Source: HGM11525 sp036307445 (lineage in GTDB: Bacteria; Bacillota; Clostridia; UBA1381). Taken from it: a DNA stretch of 29,468 nucleotides. Of this stretch, positions 15,700 to 24,178 are shown piece by piece. The number at the start of each line of letters is the position of its first letter. Position 1 is the stretch's first letter. A program made the position numbers and the translations under genes. Where the stretch lies: NCBI GenBank assembly GCA_036307445.1, contig JAXJXP010000021.1, positions 1 through 29,468 on the forward strand, given 5' to 3'. A model generated the notes under the pieces. That model was not told the origin of the DNA. It was given only the letters and a program-made list of their open reading frames with translations, and made no database searches.

Positions 15700-16899
15700 A
15701 CGGAACCAAAAATTGCTACTGTAAGCCAGATAAATGGCTATATTAAAAAAATACTTGATTCTAATGTGATTTTAAATGACATATGGATAAAAGGTGAAAT
15801 ATCTAATTTTAAACTTCACTATTCGGGCCATATGTATATTACACTTAAAGACGAGGGCGGAGTGCTGAAGGCAGTAATGTTCAAAAGTGCAGCATCGAAG
15901 CTTGCATTTATGCCGGAAGACGGTATGATGGTTCTTGCAAGAGGCAGAATTGCAGTGTATGAACAGGGCGGTTCTTATCAGTTATATATTAATGAAATGA
16001 CACCTGATGGTGTTGGTGATTTGTATGTCGCTTTTGAGCAAATGAAAAAGAACCTTGAAAAAGAGGGCCTTTTTGACAATAAGTATAAAAAGCCGATACC
16101 TCAGTATCCTGAATGCGTCGGAGTTATTACTGCTGCAACCGGTGCTGCGGTAAGAGATATAATTAATGTAATAACAAGGCGTTATCCATATGCTAAGATA
16201 CTTTTGTATCCTTCACTTGTACAAGGTGCCGGGGCATCAGAGAGTGTTGCTACAGGAATAGAACTATTTAATAAGCTAAAATGTGCAGATGTTTTAATAG
16301 TAGGTCGTGGTGGAGGCTCGATTGAAGATTTATGGGCATTTAACGAAGAACGTACCGCAAGAGCAATTTTTGCATCGGAAATACCAATTATTTCTGCAGT
16401 TGGACACGAAACAGATTTTACAATAGCAGATTTTGTTGCTGACCTTCGTGCTCCGACGCCGTCCGCTGCCGCTGAGCTTGCAGTACCGTCACAGACTGAA
16501 TTGTTATCTGCTATTGCAACCGGCAGAGTCAGGATGAATAATCATATGACTCGTCTTACTGAAAATCTAAGACTGAGATTATCGAGACTTGAAGCGAGAA
16601 GCCCGTTAGAAAGGCTTGATATACTAAGACAAAGAGTTGATGATTATGTCAAAACGTCGGAAAGTTGTATTGACAGAATGATGTTGTCGAACAGAAAAAG
16701 GCTGTCAGAGCTTGCAGCTAAGCTTGATGCTTTATCTCCTTTGAAGGTTATGGCAAGAGGATTTTCCCTTGCTACTGATGAAGATGGACATATTATTAGA
16801 AGTGCTGATGAGCTTAAAGCTGGTGATAAATTCACCTTAAGACTCTCGGATGGTAAAGCAAGGTGCAGTGTGGATGAATGTATAAAGGAGAGTGTATGA
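15700..16899 (+). CDS. xseA: Exodeoxyribonuclease VII large subunit, apparent ACG start
   Basis: XseA is the catalytic subunit of exonuclease VII, which degrades single-stranded DNA from both ends. The N-terminal OB-fold spans about residues 10-105, and the catalytic domain includes GRGGGSIEDLWAFNEE (from 202) and GHETDFTIADFVADLRAPTP. The first in-frame ATG (15766) would delete conserved OB-fold residues TVSQINGYIKKIL. The frame is open back to a TGA at 15691-15693 and contains no ATG, GTG or TTG before that homology. The best placed codon is ACG at 15700, giving a 399-residue protein beginning with the residues (M)EPKIATVSQ, 6 nt after an AGAGGGTGA ribosome binding site. ATT at 15712 is an alternative. 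Confidence 0.85.
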   Translation, partial: TEPKIATVSQINGYIKKILDSNVILNDIWIKGEISNFKLHYSGHMYITLKDEGGVLKAVMFKSAASKLAFMPEDGMMVLARGRIAVYEQGGSYQLYINEMTPDGVGDLYVAFEQMKKNLEKEGLFDNKYKKPIPQYPECVGVITAATGAAVRDIINVITRRYPYAKILLYPSLVQGAGASESVATGIELFNKLKCADVLIVGRGGGSIEDLWAFNEERTARAIFASEIPIISAVGHETDFTIADFVADLRAPTPSAAAELAVPSQTELLSAIATGRVRMNNHMTRLTENLRLRLSRLEARSPLERLDILRQRVDDYVKTSESCIDRMMLSNRKRLSELAAKLDALSPLKVMARGFSLATDEDGHIIRSADELKAGDKFTLRLSDGKARCSVDECIKESV

Positions 16900-16900
16900 T

Positions 16901-17110
16901 ATGAAATTTGAAGAGGCGATTAAAGAGCTTGAAAAGGTTGTTTCAGACCTTGAAAGCGGTGAAAATGGTCTTGATGAAAGTATTGAACTATTTGAAAAGG
17001 GAATAAAGCTTTCGAAGGAGTGCCAGAAGATGCTTGACGGTGCGGAAAAGAAGGTAAGAGTTCTTCTTGCAGATGGCAGCGAGAGTGATTTTTCGGAGGA
17101 AAAGGAATGA
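16901..17110 (+). CDS. xseB: Exodeoxyribonuclease VII small subunit
   Basis: This 69-residue helical protein begins with MKFEEAIKELEKVVSDLESG, continues with LDESIELFEKGIKLSKEC and ends in a coiled-coil tail, the standard XseB pattern. It wraps around XseA to form exonuclease VII. A GTG at 16892 is in frame but only 1 nt from the AAGGAG site; the ATG at 16901 has correct spacing (10 nt) and the expected N-terminus. It overlaps ispA by ATGA. Confidence 0.93.
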   Translation: MKFEEAIKELEKVVSDLESGENGLDESIELFEKGIKLSKECQKMLDGAEKKVRVLLADGSESDFSEEKE

Positions 17111-17988
17111 TAAGTGATACAGTAAAAGCCTATGTAAAAAGAGCTGAAGCATCGTTATACTCATATATACCCCAAAACAATTTTTCACAGAAAACAGTTG
17201 CTGACGCAATGAAATACAGTGTTGAAGCAGGAGGAAAACGTTTGCGTCCTGTTATAATGATGATGTGTGCAAGGATGATAGGCTTAAATGAAAGTGATGT
17301 TATGCCGTTTGCTTGTGCACTTGAAATGATTCACACATATTCACTTATTCATGATGATTTGCCTGCAATGGATAATGATGATTTAAGACGCGGTAAACCA
17401 ACTAACCATAAGGTGTTTGGTGAGGCTATGGCTATACTTGCCGGAGATGCGCTCCTTAACTTTGCTGCAGAAACTGTTAGCTGTGCAAACTATACGATTC
17501 CTGCAGAAAATATAATTAAAGGTATTTCAGAGCTTTATAAGGCATCAGGAATATATGGTATGATAGGCGGACAGGTTCTTGATATTGAAAGCGAAGGTAG
17601 GGAAATTTCAATTGATGAACTTAAGAAAATTCATCTTCTTAAAACGGGTGCCCTTATAAGAGCAGCAGGAAGAATACCTTGTGTTCTTGCCGATGTGGGT
17701 ACAGACAAGCTTAAAGCTGTTACAGCATACTGCGATAATCTTGGGGTTGCTTTTCAGATATGTGATGACCTTTTGGATGTTTACGGCGATAGCAAAGAGC
17801 TTGGGAAGAATACCGGGAGCGATATTGCAAATAATAAGTCTACCTATGTATCTATCTTTGGCAGGGAAGAGTCAGAAAGACTTATGAATATGCATACCGA
17901 AATTGCTGTTGAAAGTCTTGAAGTTTTTGGTGATGCAGCTAAAGAGCTTACTGATCTTGCACGATATTTGACAAATAGAAAGAATTAA
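17107..17988 (+). CDS. ispA: Farnesyl diphosphate synthase (polyprenyl synthetase family)
   Basis: This 293-residue short-chain prenyltransferase joins IPP to DMAPP and GPP to make farnesyl diphosphate, the precursor of undecaprenyl carrier and quinone-type lipids. The first Asp-rich motif is DDLPAMD at 83-89 with the bacterial two-residue insertion. An aromatic Y78, five residues upstream, suggests C15 product length. The second motif is DDLLD at 220-224. GGKRLRP (42-48) binds IPP. It sits in the usual place after xseB with an ATGA overlap, and is followed 10 nt later by the PAP2 gene. In many genomes dxs follows; here it does not. Confidence 0.93.
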   Translation: MISDTVKAYVKRAEASLYSYIPQNNFSQKTVADAMKYSVEAGGKRLRPVIMMMCARMIGLNESDVMPFACALEMIHTYSLIHDDLPAMDNDDLRRGKPTNHKVFGEAMAILAGDALLNFAAETVSCANYTIPAENIIKGISELYKASGIYGMIGGQVLDIESEGREISIDELKKIHLLKTGALIRAAGRIPCVLADVGTDKLKAVTAYCDNLGVAFQICDDLLDVYGDSKELGKNTGSDIANNKSTYVSIFGREESERLMNMHTEIAVESLEVFGDAAKELTDLARYLTNRKN

Positions 17989-17998
17989 GGAGAAGGCA

Positions 17999-18442
17999 AT
18001 GGGCAAATTCTTAGCAGAATCCTCATTTATTACAGCGATATTATGCTGGTTTATTGCGCAGGTCCTAAAGGTAATATTCGTACTGATAAAGGACAGAAAA
18101 ATTGATTTTAGCAGATTTATCGGTTCGGGCGGAATGCCCAGCTCTCATTCAGCATTTGTGATGGGGCTTGCTACGGCGATAGGCTTTACAAAAGGCTTTT
18201 CAAGTGATATATTTGCTGTTTCTGCAGTGCTCGCTCTTGTAGTAATGTATGACGCAGCCGGCGTCAGACGTGCAGCCGGAGAACAGGCGAAAATACTTAA
18301 TCAGATGGTGGAAGAATGGGGAAGTCAGAATTTTAAAAATACAGAGGTTCGTCTTAAAGAGCTGTTAGGGCATACACCGCTTCAGGTGTTTGCAGGTGCG
18401 ATACTTGGGATTTTAATAGCTGTTTTAAGACACCTTGGTTAA
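17999..18442 (+). CDS. Divergent PAP2-family membrane protein (DUF212)
   Basis: This 147-residue membrane protein of the divergent PAP2 family (PF02681) has several hydrophobic helices and the motif GSGGMPSSHSAFVMGL, which carries the SxxHS phosphatase signature. The conserved DAAGVRRAAGEQA segment is also present. The family is presumed to dephosphorylate lipid-linked or isoprenoid phosphates, and adjacency to ispA supports a prenyl-phosphate link, but this is inference. Ribosome binding site AAGGAGAAGG. Its stop precedes the RNase J start by 19 nt. Confidence 0.88.
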   Translation: MGKFLAESSFITAILCWFIAQVLKVIFVLIKDRKIDFSRFIGSGGMPSSHSAFVMGLATAIGFTKGFSSDIFAVSAVLALVVMYDAAGVRRAAGEQAKILNQMVEEWGSQNFKNTEVRLKELLGHTPLQVFAGAILGILIAVLRHLG

Positions 18443-18461
18443 TAATAGAGAAAGAGAATAT

Positions 18462-20231
18462 ATGAAAACACATAATACAAATAATAGAACAAAACAAACA
18501 ACAAGAAATACAACAAAACAAACACAGATAAGAAAGCCTGCTCAAAAGACAAGGGTGACAAGACAAGCAAAAATGCCAAAAGGCAAGCTTAAAATAATTC
18601 CTCTTGGCGGTCTTGATGAAATCGGCAAGAATATGACAATCTTCGAGTTCGGCGGTGAGATAATAATTGTAGACTGCGGACTTGCATTTCCAGATGATGA
18701 TATGCTCGGAATAGACCTTGTCATAAATGATATATCATATCTTGAAAAGAATATAGACAAGGTTAAGGGTATTTTCCTGACACACGGACACGAAGACCAT
18801 ATAGGAGGACTGCCGTATTTTCTAAAGGTTATCAATGTTCCTGTCTACGGAACAAGACTTACGCTTGGACTTGTAGAGCACAAATTAAAGGAGCACAATC
18901 TTTTAAGTAAGGTAAACCTTATTCGCCAAAAACCGGGCGAAACAGTTTCTGCAGGTAAGAATTTCAAGGTTGAGTTTATACGTACAAATCACTCTATTGC
19001 AGATTCTGTTGCACTTGCAATTAAAACACCTCTTGGCACGGTTTTGCATATGGGCGATTTCAAGATTGATACAACACCGATAGTCGGAGAAATGATAGAC
19101 CTTGCAAGACTTGGTGAGCTTGGTAAAGAGGGTGTGCTTGCGCTTATGTCTGACAGTACAAATGTCGAACGTCCAGGTTATGCTATGAGTGAGAAGAAGG
19201 TTGGTTCAACCTTTAAAACACTCTTTGAGAGCTCAAAGAAGAGAATTATTGTAGCAACCTTTGCCTCAAATGTACATCGTGTTCAACAGATAATAGACGC
19301 CGCTGCTGCAAATGGCAGAAAGGTTGCAGTTTCCGGCAGAAGTATGGAAAATATTGTTGAGCTGTCAATTCTTTTAGGCTATATGAAGGTGCCTGAGGGT
19401 GTTCTTATTTCGCTTGATGATATAAATAAATACAGACCTGAACAAGTTGTTATTATAACCACCGGAAGTCAGGGAGAACCGATGAGCGCACTTACAAGAA
19501 TGGCATCTTCTGACCATCGTAAAGTGGAAATAACCCAAAATGATATGATTATAATATCAGCAACCCCAATTCCGGGTAATGAAAAAGCGGTATCTAATGT
19601 CTTGAATGAGTTATTTAAGTTTGGTGCAGAAGTTATATATAAGTCTTTAGTTGATGTTCATGTTTCAGGACATGCTTGTCAGGAAGAACTTAAAATGATA
19701 CTTGCACTAACCAAACCAAAGCATTTTATTCCCGTTCACGGCGAACACCGACATTTGATGCTCCATGCTAAACTTGCAAATGATATGGGCATAAATGATA
19801 CTTATATTCTTGAGAACGGCAGTGTTTTGGAGCTTGATGGCGAAAAAGCGAAGCTTTCGGGGAATGTTATGGCAGGGAAAATTCTTGTCGATGGACTTGG
19901 CGTAGGTGATGTTGGAAATGTTGTATTGAAGGACAGAAAGCTTCTTGCACAGGATGGTCTTATTGTAGCTGTGATTGCAGTTTCGCTCGATACCGGAGAG
20001 GTTGTTCGTGAGCCGGAGATTATTTCGAGAGGCTTTGTTTATGTCAAAGAGTCTGAAGAGTTGATGGAGAATATTAGAAAAGCTGCTAAGGACGGAATAG
20101 AGAAGAGCTTAAGACAGAGAAATACAGAGTGGGCACTTATGAAAAATAGTGTAAAATCAAGCGTTTCAAAGTATATATTTGAAACTACAAGACGTACCCC
20201 TATTATTCTGCCGATAATTATTGAGGTATAA
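18462..20231 (+). CDS. rnj: Ribonuclease J
   Basis: This 589-residue metallo-beta-lactamase/beta-CASP ribonuclease works in 5'-to-3' exonucleolytic and endonucleolytic RNA decay and rRNA maturation. The metal motif is HGHEDHIGG from H108; PLGGLDEIGKNM opens the catalytic core, and SGRSMEN and GSQGEPMSALTRMA are beta-CASP landmarks. HVSGHACQEELK and FIPVHGEHRHL follow. Residues 1-40 form a Thr/Asn/Lys/Arg-rich low-complexity tail not found in short RNase J proteins; it is basic and probably binds RNA. The ATG at 18462 is preferred over a TTG at 18435 inside the PAP2 gene, although its AGAAAGAGA site is weak. Confidence 0.94.
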   Translation: MKTHNTNNRTKQTTRNTTKQTQIRKPAQKTRVTRQAKMPKGKLKIIPLGGLDEIGKNMTIFEFGGEIIIVDCGLAFPDDDMLGIDLVINDISYLEKNIDKVKGIFLTHGHEDHIGGLPYFLKVINVPVYGTRLTLGLVEHKLKEHNLLSKVNLIRQKPGETVSAGKNFKVEFIRTNHSIADSVALAIKTPLGTVLHMGDFKIDTTPIVGEMIDLARLGELGKEGVLALMSDSTNVERPGYAMSEKKVGSTFKTLFESSKKRIIVATFASNVHRVQQIIDAAAANGRKVAVSGRSMENIVELSILLGYMKVPEGVLISLDDINKYRPEQVVIITTGSQGEPMSALTRMASSDHRKVEITQNDMIIISATPIPGNEKAVSNVLNELFKFGAEVIYKSLVDVHVSGHACQEELKMILALTKPKHFIPVHGEHRHLMLHAKLANDMGINDTYILENGSVLELDGEKAKLSGNVMAGKILVDGLGVGDVGNVVLKDRKLLAQDGLIVAVIAVSLDTGEVVREPEIISRGFVYVKESEELMENIRKAAKDGIEKSLRQRNTEWALMKNSVKSSVSKYIFETTRRTPIILPIIIEV

Positions 20232-20232
20232 G

Positions 20233-20268
20233 AAAATATGCGTTGCTGATTTGTGCAACGCATATTTT
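20233..20268. terminator. Bidirectional terminator between rnj and radA
   Basis: A 14-bp perfect stem (20233-20246 with 20255-20268; core TATGCGTTGC) has an 8-nt loop, with T runs on the plus strand and T-rich sequence on the minus strand. The arms touch the stop codons of both convergent genes. Confidence 0.85.
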
Positions 20269-21642
20269 TTACTTTTTTCTTATCAGACTAATAGCTTCTT
20301 GCAAGGTTTTAACACCAAATACCGAAAATCCCTCAGGGACTTTTAAACCTCTGATTGACTGCTTAGGTACAACTGCACTCTTGAAGCCTAATTTTGCTGC
20401 CTCGTTAATTCTCTTTTCGAGTTGAGACACATTTCTGATTTCACCGTTTAGGCCTACTTCGCCGACAAAAATCATATCGGGCGGAATTTGCGTATCGGTC
20501 TGTCCTGTTGCGATAGCCGCGCAGATACCTAAATCAGCTGCGGTTTCGTCTATCCTGAGGCCACCTGCTACGTTTATGTAAACGTCTGAGGTTGAAAGAT
20601 GTACTTTTGCACGCTTTTCAAGTACGGCTATCAAAAGGATAACTCTGTTTAAGTCAATTCCAGAACTCATTCTTCGCGGATTACCAAAGCCGGTTGGAGT
20701 AACAAGTGCCTGCACCTCTGCTAAAACACCACGACTACCCTCCATAGCACAGATGATAGAAGAGCCGGAATTGTTTTCGCTCCTGCCTTCCAGAAGCATA
20801 GCAGAAGGATTTTCGACCTCCCGAAGTCCGTCTCCTGCCATTTCAAACACACCAATTTCATTGGTGGACCCAAATCTGTTTTTAACTGCTCTTAGAATAC
20901 GGAAGGTCATCTGTCTGTCGCCCTCGAAGTAAAGCACACAGTCCACCATATGCTCAAGTACACGAGGTCCTGCCAATGTTCCGTCCTTGGTAACATGTCC
21001 TACTATAAAAAATGTAATGTCGTGTGCCTTAGCAAGTCGCATAAAAGCATTGGTTGCTTCACGCACCTGGGGTACACTTCCTGAAGCAGAGGATATGCTA
21101 TCGTGATGCATTGTCTGTATCGAGTCGACTATAACAATGTCCGGTGATACAGAATCAATTGCATCTAATACCGATTCGACGTCAGTTTCGCTGAGTAAGA
21201 ATAAGTTTTCTCCGTCAGCACCTAATCTTTCAGCACGAAGTTTAATCTGACGTTCAGATTCCTCGCCTGATATATAAAGAATTTTCTTTTCATTTCCAAG
21301 CTTGTGACATATTTGCAGTAACAATGTCGATTTGCCGATTCCGGGGTCTCCTCCGACCAATACTAATGAGCCTTTTACGATACCGCCACCTAAAACTCTG
21401 TCAAGCTCGCCGATACCGGTTACGGTTCTTGACTCAATATTTGTCTGTATTTCACCGAGCTTTACGGGCTTTTTACAAGGTGAAGCGCCCGAGCTTGATT
21501 TGCTGACAGCCGAACTCTTTTTTTCATCTCGTAAAATACTTTCCTCTAGACTGCCCCATGTATCGCAGGAAGGACACTTTCCTAGCCACTTTGCACTTTG
21601 ATATCCGCATTCGTTGCAGATGTATATGGTTTTTTGCTTCAT
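20269..21642 (-). CDS. radA: DNA repair protein RadA
   Basis: This 457-residue RecA-like ATPase promotes branch migration in recombinational repair. An N-terminal four-cysteine zinc finger (C9, C12, C23, C26) is followed by a RecA core with Walker A GGDPGIGKST (97-106), the RadA-specific KNRFGSTNE motif, and a C-terminal Lon-protease-like domain (inactive in RadA) with VNVAGGLRIDETAADL as NVAGG-type landmark. Length is standard. It has AGGA upstream and a promoter at 21676-21704. In many Firmicutes radA lies near clpC and disA; here it stands alone, divergent from pta. Confidence 0.95.
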   Translation of the reverse strand: MKQKTIYICNECGYQSAKWLGKCPSCDTWGSLEESILRDEKKSSAVSKSSSGASPCKKPVKLGEIQTNIESRTVTGIGELDRVLGGGIVKGSLVLVGGDPGIGKSTLLLQICHKLGNEKKILYISGEESERQIKLRAERLGADGENLFLLSETDVESVLDAIDSVSPDIVIVDSIQTMHHDSISSASGSVPQVREATNAFMRLAKAHDITFFIVGHVTKDGTLAGPRVLEHMVDCVLYFEGDRQMTFRILRAVKNRFGSTNEIGVFEMAGDGLREVENPSAMLLEGRSENNSGSSIICAMEGSRGVLAEVQALVTPTGFGNPRRMSSGIDLNRVILLIAVLEKRAKVHLSTSDVYINVAGGLRIDETAADLGICAAIATGQTDTQIPPDMIFVGEVGLNGEIRNVSQLEKRINEAAKLGFKSAVVPKQSIRGLKVPEGFSVFGVKTLQEAISLIRKK

Positions 21643-21675
21643 AATTTATTTTTCCTATCCAATATATTTGCTTAT

Positions 21676-21704
21676 ATTATATATTGAAATGGATAAAAAT
21701 TCAA
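21676..21704 (-). promoter_or_regulatory. Sigma-A-type promoter for radA
   Basis: On the minus strand TTGAAT (21699-21704) and TATAAT (21676-21681) are exactly 17 nt apart, with the start codon about 35 nt downstream. Confidence 0.7.
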
Positions 21705-21741
21705 CTACGAAAAAAAATATTGTATTTTTTCTGTTTAACCC

Positions 21742-21770
21742 TTGAATATTGGTGTAAAAAGGTATATAAT
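21742..21770 (+). promoter_or_regulatory. Sigma-A-type promoter for pta-ackA
   Basis: TTGAAT (21742-21747) and TATAAT (21765-21770) are exactly 17 nt apart. The boxes are identical to those of the divergent radA promoter, and the gene start is 36 nt downstream with an AAGGAGAG ribosome binding site. Confidence 0.75.
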
Positions 21771-21806
21771 ATTTTGAAGAAAAATAATTAAGGAGAGATT
21801 AAAACT

Positions 21807-22808
21807 ATGAGCGCATTTACAGATAGCCTGAAAGTACGTGCAAAATCAGATATGAAAACAATTGTACTTGCTGAGGGCGAGGACATCAGAACAGTAGAAG
21901 CTGCAGCTATGGTACTTAGCGAGGGTTATGCAAAAATCATAATGCTCGGTAATGAAAATAAAATCAAGGAAATGGCAGCAGAGAAGGGAGTAGATATTTC
22001 TGGTGCCACCATAATCAACCCTGAAACATCTGCTAAGACTGCTGACTATGCAGAGAAATTTTATGAGATGAGAAAAGCAAAGGGTATGACTCCGGAAAAG
22101 GCACAGGAGACAATGAAGAATGTTCTTTATTATGGTGTTATGATGGTAAACGAAGGCGAAGCTGACGGTATGGTTGCAGGTGCGTGCAATTCATCAGCTA
22201 ACGTAATCCGTCCTTCGCTTCAAATTTTGAAGACTAAGCCCGGAACTAAGCTTGTTTCGTCTTTCTTTGTAATAATAGTTCCTGATTGCGAATATGGTGA
22301 AAAGGGTTCATTTATTTTCAGCGACAGTGGTCTTGTTGAAAATCCTGATGCAGACGCACTTTCTGAAATTGCTATAGCATCTGCTGCAAGCTTTAAACAG
22401 CTTATAGGTGCAGAGCCAAAGGTTGCAATGCTTTCATACTCTACATACGGCAGTGCGAAGAGTGAGCTTGTTGATAAAGTTCAAGAGGCTACACGTCTGG
22501 CAAAAGAAAAAGCTCCTGACTTGAAGCTTGATGGTGAAATGCAGCTCGATGCTGCGATTGTTCCGTCTGTTGGTAAGTCAAAAGCGCCTGAATCAGACAT
22601 TGCTGGCGAAGCTAACGTACTTATTTTCCCTGACCTTAATGCAGGAAACATCGGATACAAGCTTGCACAGCGCTTGGCAAAGGCAGAAGCTTATGGTCCT
22701 GTTCTTCAGGGTGTAAGAAAGCCTGTAAATGACCTTTCAAGAGGTTGTACAGCAGAAGACATTGCGGGTGTTGTGGCAATTACTTGTGTTCAGGCACAGT
22801 CCGAATGA
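21807..22808 (+). CDS. pta: Phosphate acetyltransferase
   Basis: This 333-residue short-form enzyme converts acetyl-CoA and phosphate to acetyl phosphate and CoA. ATP-yielding acetate formation is then completed by AckA, encoded 46 nt downstream. Family landmarks are KTIVLAEGEDIRTVEAA, MVAGACNSSANVIRPSLQI (GAxxxT-type segment in this family) and ANVLIFPDLNAGNIGYK. It lacks the N-terminal DRTGG/BioD-like regulatory domains of the long form, as usual for Clostridia. The strong promoter and ribosome binding site fit high expression in a fermenting anaerobe. Confidence 0.95.
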   Translation: MSAFTDSLKVRAKSDMKTIVLAEGEDIRTVEAAAMVLSEGYAKIIMLGNENKIKEMAAEKGVDISGATIINPETSAKTADYAEKFYEMRKAKGMTPEKAQETMKNVLYYGVMMVNEGEADGMVAGACNSSANVIRPSLQILKTKPGTKLVSSFFVIIVPDCEYGEKGSFIFSDSGLVENPDADALSEIAIASAASFKQLIGAEPKVAMLSYSTYGSAKSELVDKVQEATRLAKEKAPDLKLDGEMQLDAAIVPSVGKSKAPESDIAGEANVLIFPDLNAGNIGYKLAQRLAKAEAYGPVLQGVRKPVNDLSRGCTAEDIAGVVAITCVQAQSE

Positions 22809-22854
22809 TAATTTTATACATAAAAGCAAACTATAACGAAGGGAAGTAGACAAA

Positions 22855-24057
22855 ATGAAAGTTTTGGTTATTAATGCCGGAAGCTCATCACTTAAGTATC
22901 AGCTTATTGATATGGATACAGTAACAGTTCTGGCAAAAGGTCTTTGTGAAAGAATAGGAATTGAAGGCTCAAACCTTCAGCATAAAAATCTCGTAAAAGG
23001 TATTTCGCAAAAGGTAGAAAGCCCTATGAATTCACATGCAGATGGAATTAAGCTTGTAATTGATGCACTTACTGATGCTGAGTACGGCGTAATTTCTTCT
23101 ATGAGCGAAATAGGTGCTGTTGGACACCGAGTTGTTCACGGCGGTGAATATTTTGCTGATTCGTTTATTATCGATGGAAAGGTTAAGGAAGCACTTGAAA
23201 TGTGTACACCGCTTGCTCCTTTGCATAACCCGCCAAACATTACAGGTATCGAGGCTTGTGAAAAGCTTATGCCTGGTGTACCTCAGGTTGCAGTATTTGA
23301 TACAGCATTCCATCAGACTGTACCTCAGAAGGCATATATGTATGCTATTCCGTATGAGCTTTACGAAAAGCATAAAATCAGAAAGTACGGTTTCCACGGA
23401 ACAAGCCACAAGTATGTTGCTCAGGAAGCTGCAAAGATGCTCGGTAAGCCTGCATCTGAATTAAAAATCATCACCTGCCACCTTGGTAACGGTTCATCAA
23501 TCTCTGCTGTTGATGGCGGTAAGTGTGTTGACACATCAATGGGCTTTACGCCGCTTGATGGTGTTGTAATGGGTACAAGAACAGGCTCGATGGACCCAGC
23601 TGTTGTTACATTCCTTATGGAAAATGAGAACCTTGATGTTAAAGGTGTAGATGCTCTTATGAATAAGAAGTCGGGTGTGCTTGGTGTATCAGGCATAAGT
23701 TCAGACTTCAGAGATCTTTCTGCTGCAGCAGATGAGGGTAATGAGCGCGCGAAGCTTGCGCTTGATATGTTTACATATACTGTTAAAAAGAGAATCGGTG
23801 CTGGTACAGCAGCAATGGGCGGTGTAGATGCAGTTGTATTTACAGCAGGTGTCGGCGAGAACGATTCTGCTACAAGAGCTGCTGTTGTTGAAGGTCTTGA
23901 GTATATGGGCATCAAGATTGATGCTGAGAAAAATAAGGTTCGTGGCGAGGCTTGCGATATATCTGCAAGTGATGCAAGAGTTAAGACGCTTGTTATTCCT
24001 ACAAATGAGGAACTTATGATTGCTCTTGATACAGCGCGCCTTGTAGAAGGTAAATAA
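22855..24057 (+). CDS. ackA: Acetate kinase
   Basis: This 400-residue ASKHA-fold kinase makes ATP and acetate from acetyl phosphate. Landmarks are NAGSSSLKYQL at the N-terminus, GHRVVHGG, VAVFDTAFHQT, the KYGFHGTSH signature, LGNGSSISAVDGGKCVDTS, and GMGTR-type MGTRTGSMDP. Length is typical. It is co-transcribed with pta and followed by a clear terminator. The ribosome binding site is GAAGGGAAG. Confidence 0.96.
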   Translation: MKVLVINAGSSSLKYQLIDMDTVTVLAKGLCERIGIEGSNLQHKNLVKGISQKVESPMNSHADGIKLVIDALTDAEYGVISSMSEIGAVGHRVVHGGEYFADSFIIDGKVKEALEMCTPLAPLHNPPNITGIEACEKLMPGVPQVAVFDTAFHQTVPQKAYMYAIPYELYEKHKIRKYGFHGTSHKYVAQEAAKMLGKPASELKIITCHLGNGSSISAVDGGKCVDTSMGFTPLDGVVMGTRTGSMDPAVVTFLMENENLDVKGVDALMNKKSGVLGVSGISSDFRDLSAAADEGNERAKLALDMFTYTVKKRIGAGTAAMGGVDAVVFTAGVGENDSATRAAVVEGLEYMGIKIDAEKNKVRGEACDISASDARVKTLVIPTNEELMIALDTARLVEGK

Positions 24058-24072
24058 TTATAAATAATAGCC

Positions 24073-24117
24073 AAAAAAGCGGTGTTATATTTTACATATA
24101 TGACACTGCTTTTTTTG
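24073..24117 (+). terminator. Intrinsic terminator after pta-ackA
   Basis: AAAAAAGCGGTGTTATAT (24073-24090) pairs with ATATGACACTGCTTTTTT downstream, including two G-T wobble pairs, followed by a run of T. The next gene therefore needs its own promoter, for which I see only weak candidates between 24115 and 24150. Confidence 0.75.
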
Positions 24118-24178
24118 TTTCAATTTATGTTTAGGTGGGTAAATATTTTATAAGAGAAAAAAAGGAGGCTGGAAAGCT

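Noticed and set aside
23421..24074. 217-codon minus-strand frame opposite ackA
   Set aside because: It is fully antisense to a well-conserved gene, has a low-complexity Ser/Thr/Pro-rich composition typical of a codon shadow, and has no independent signals.
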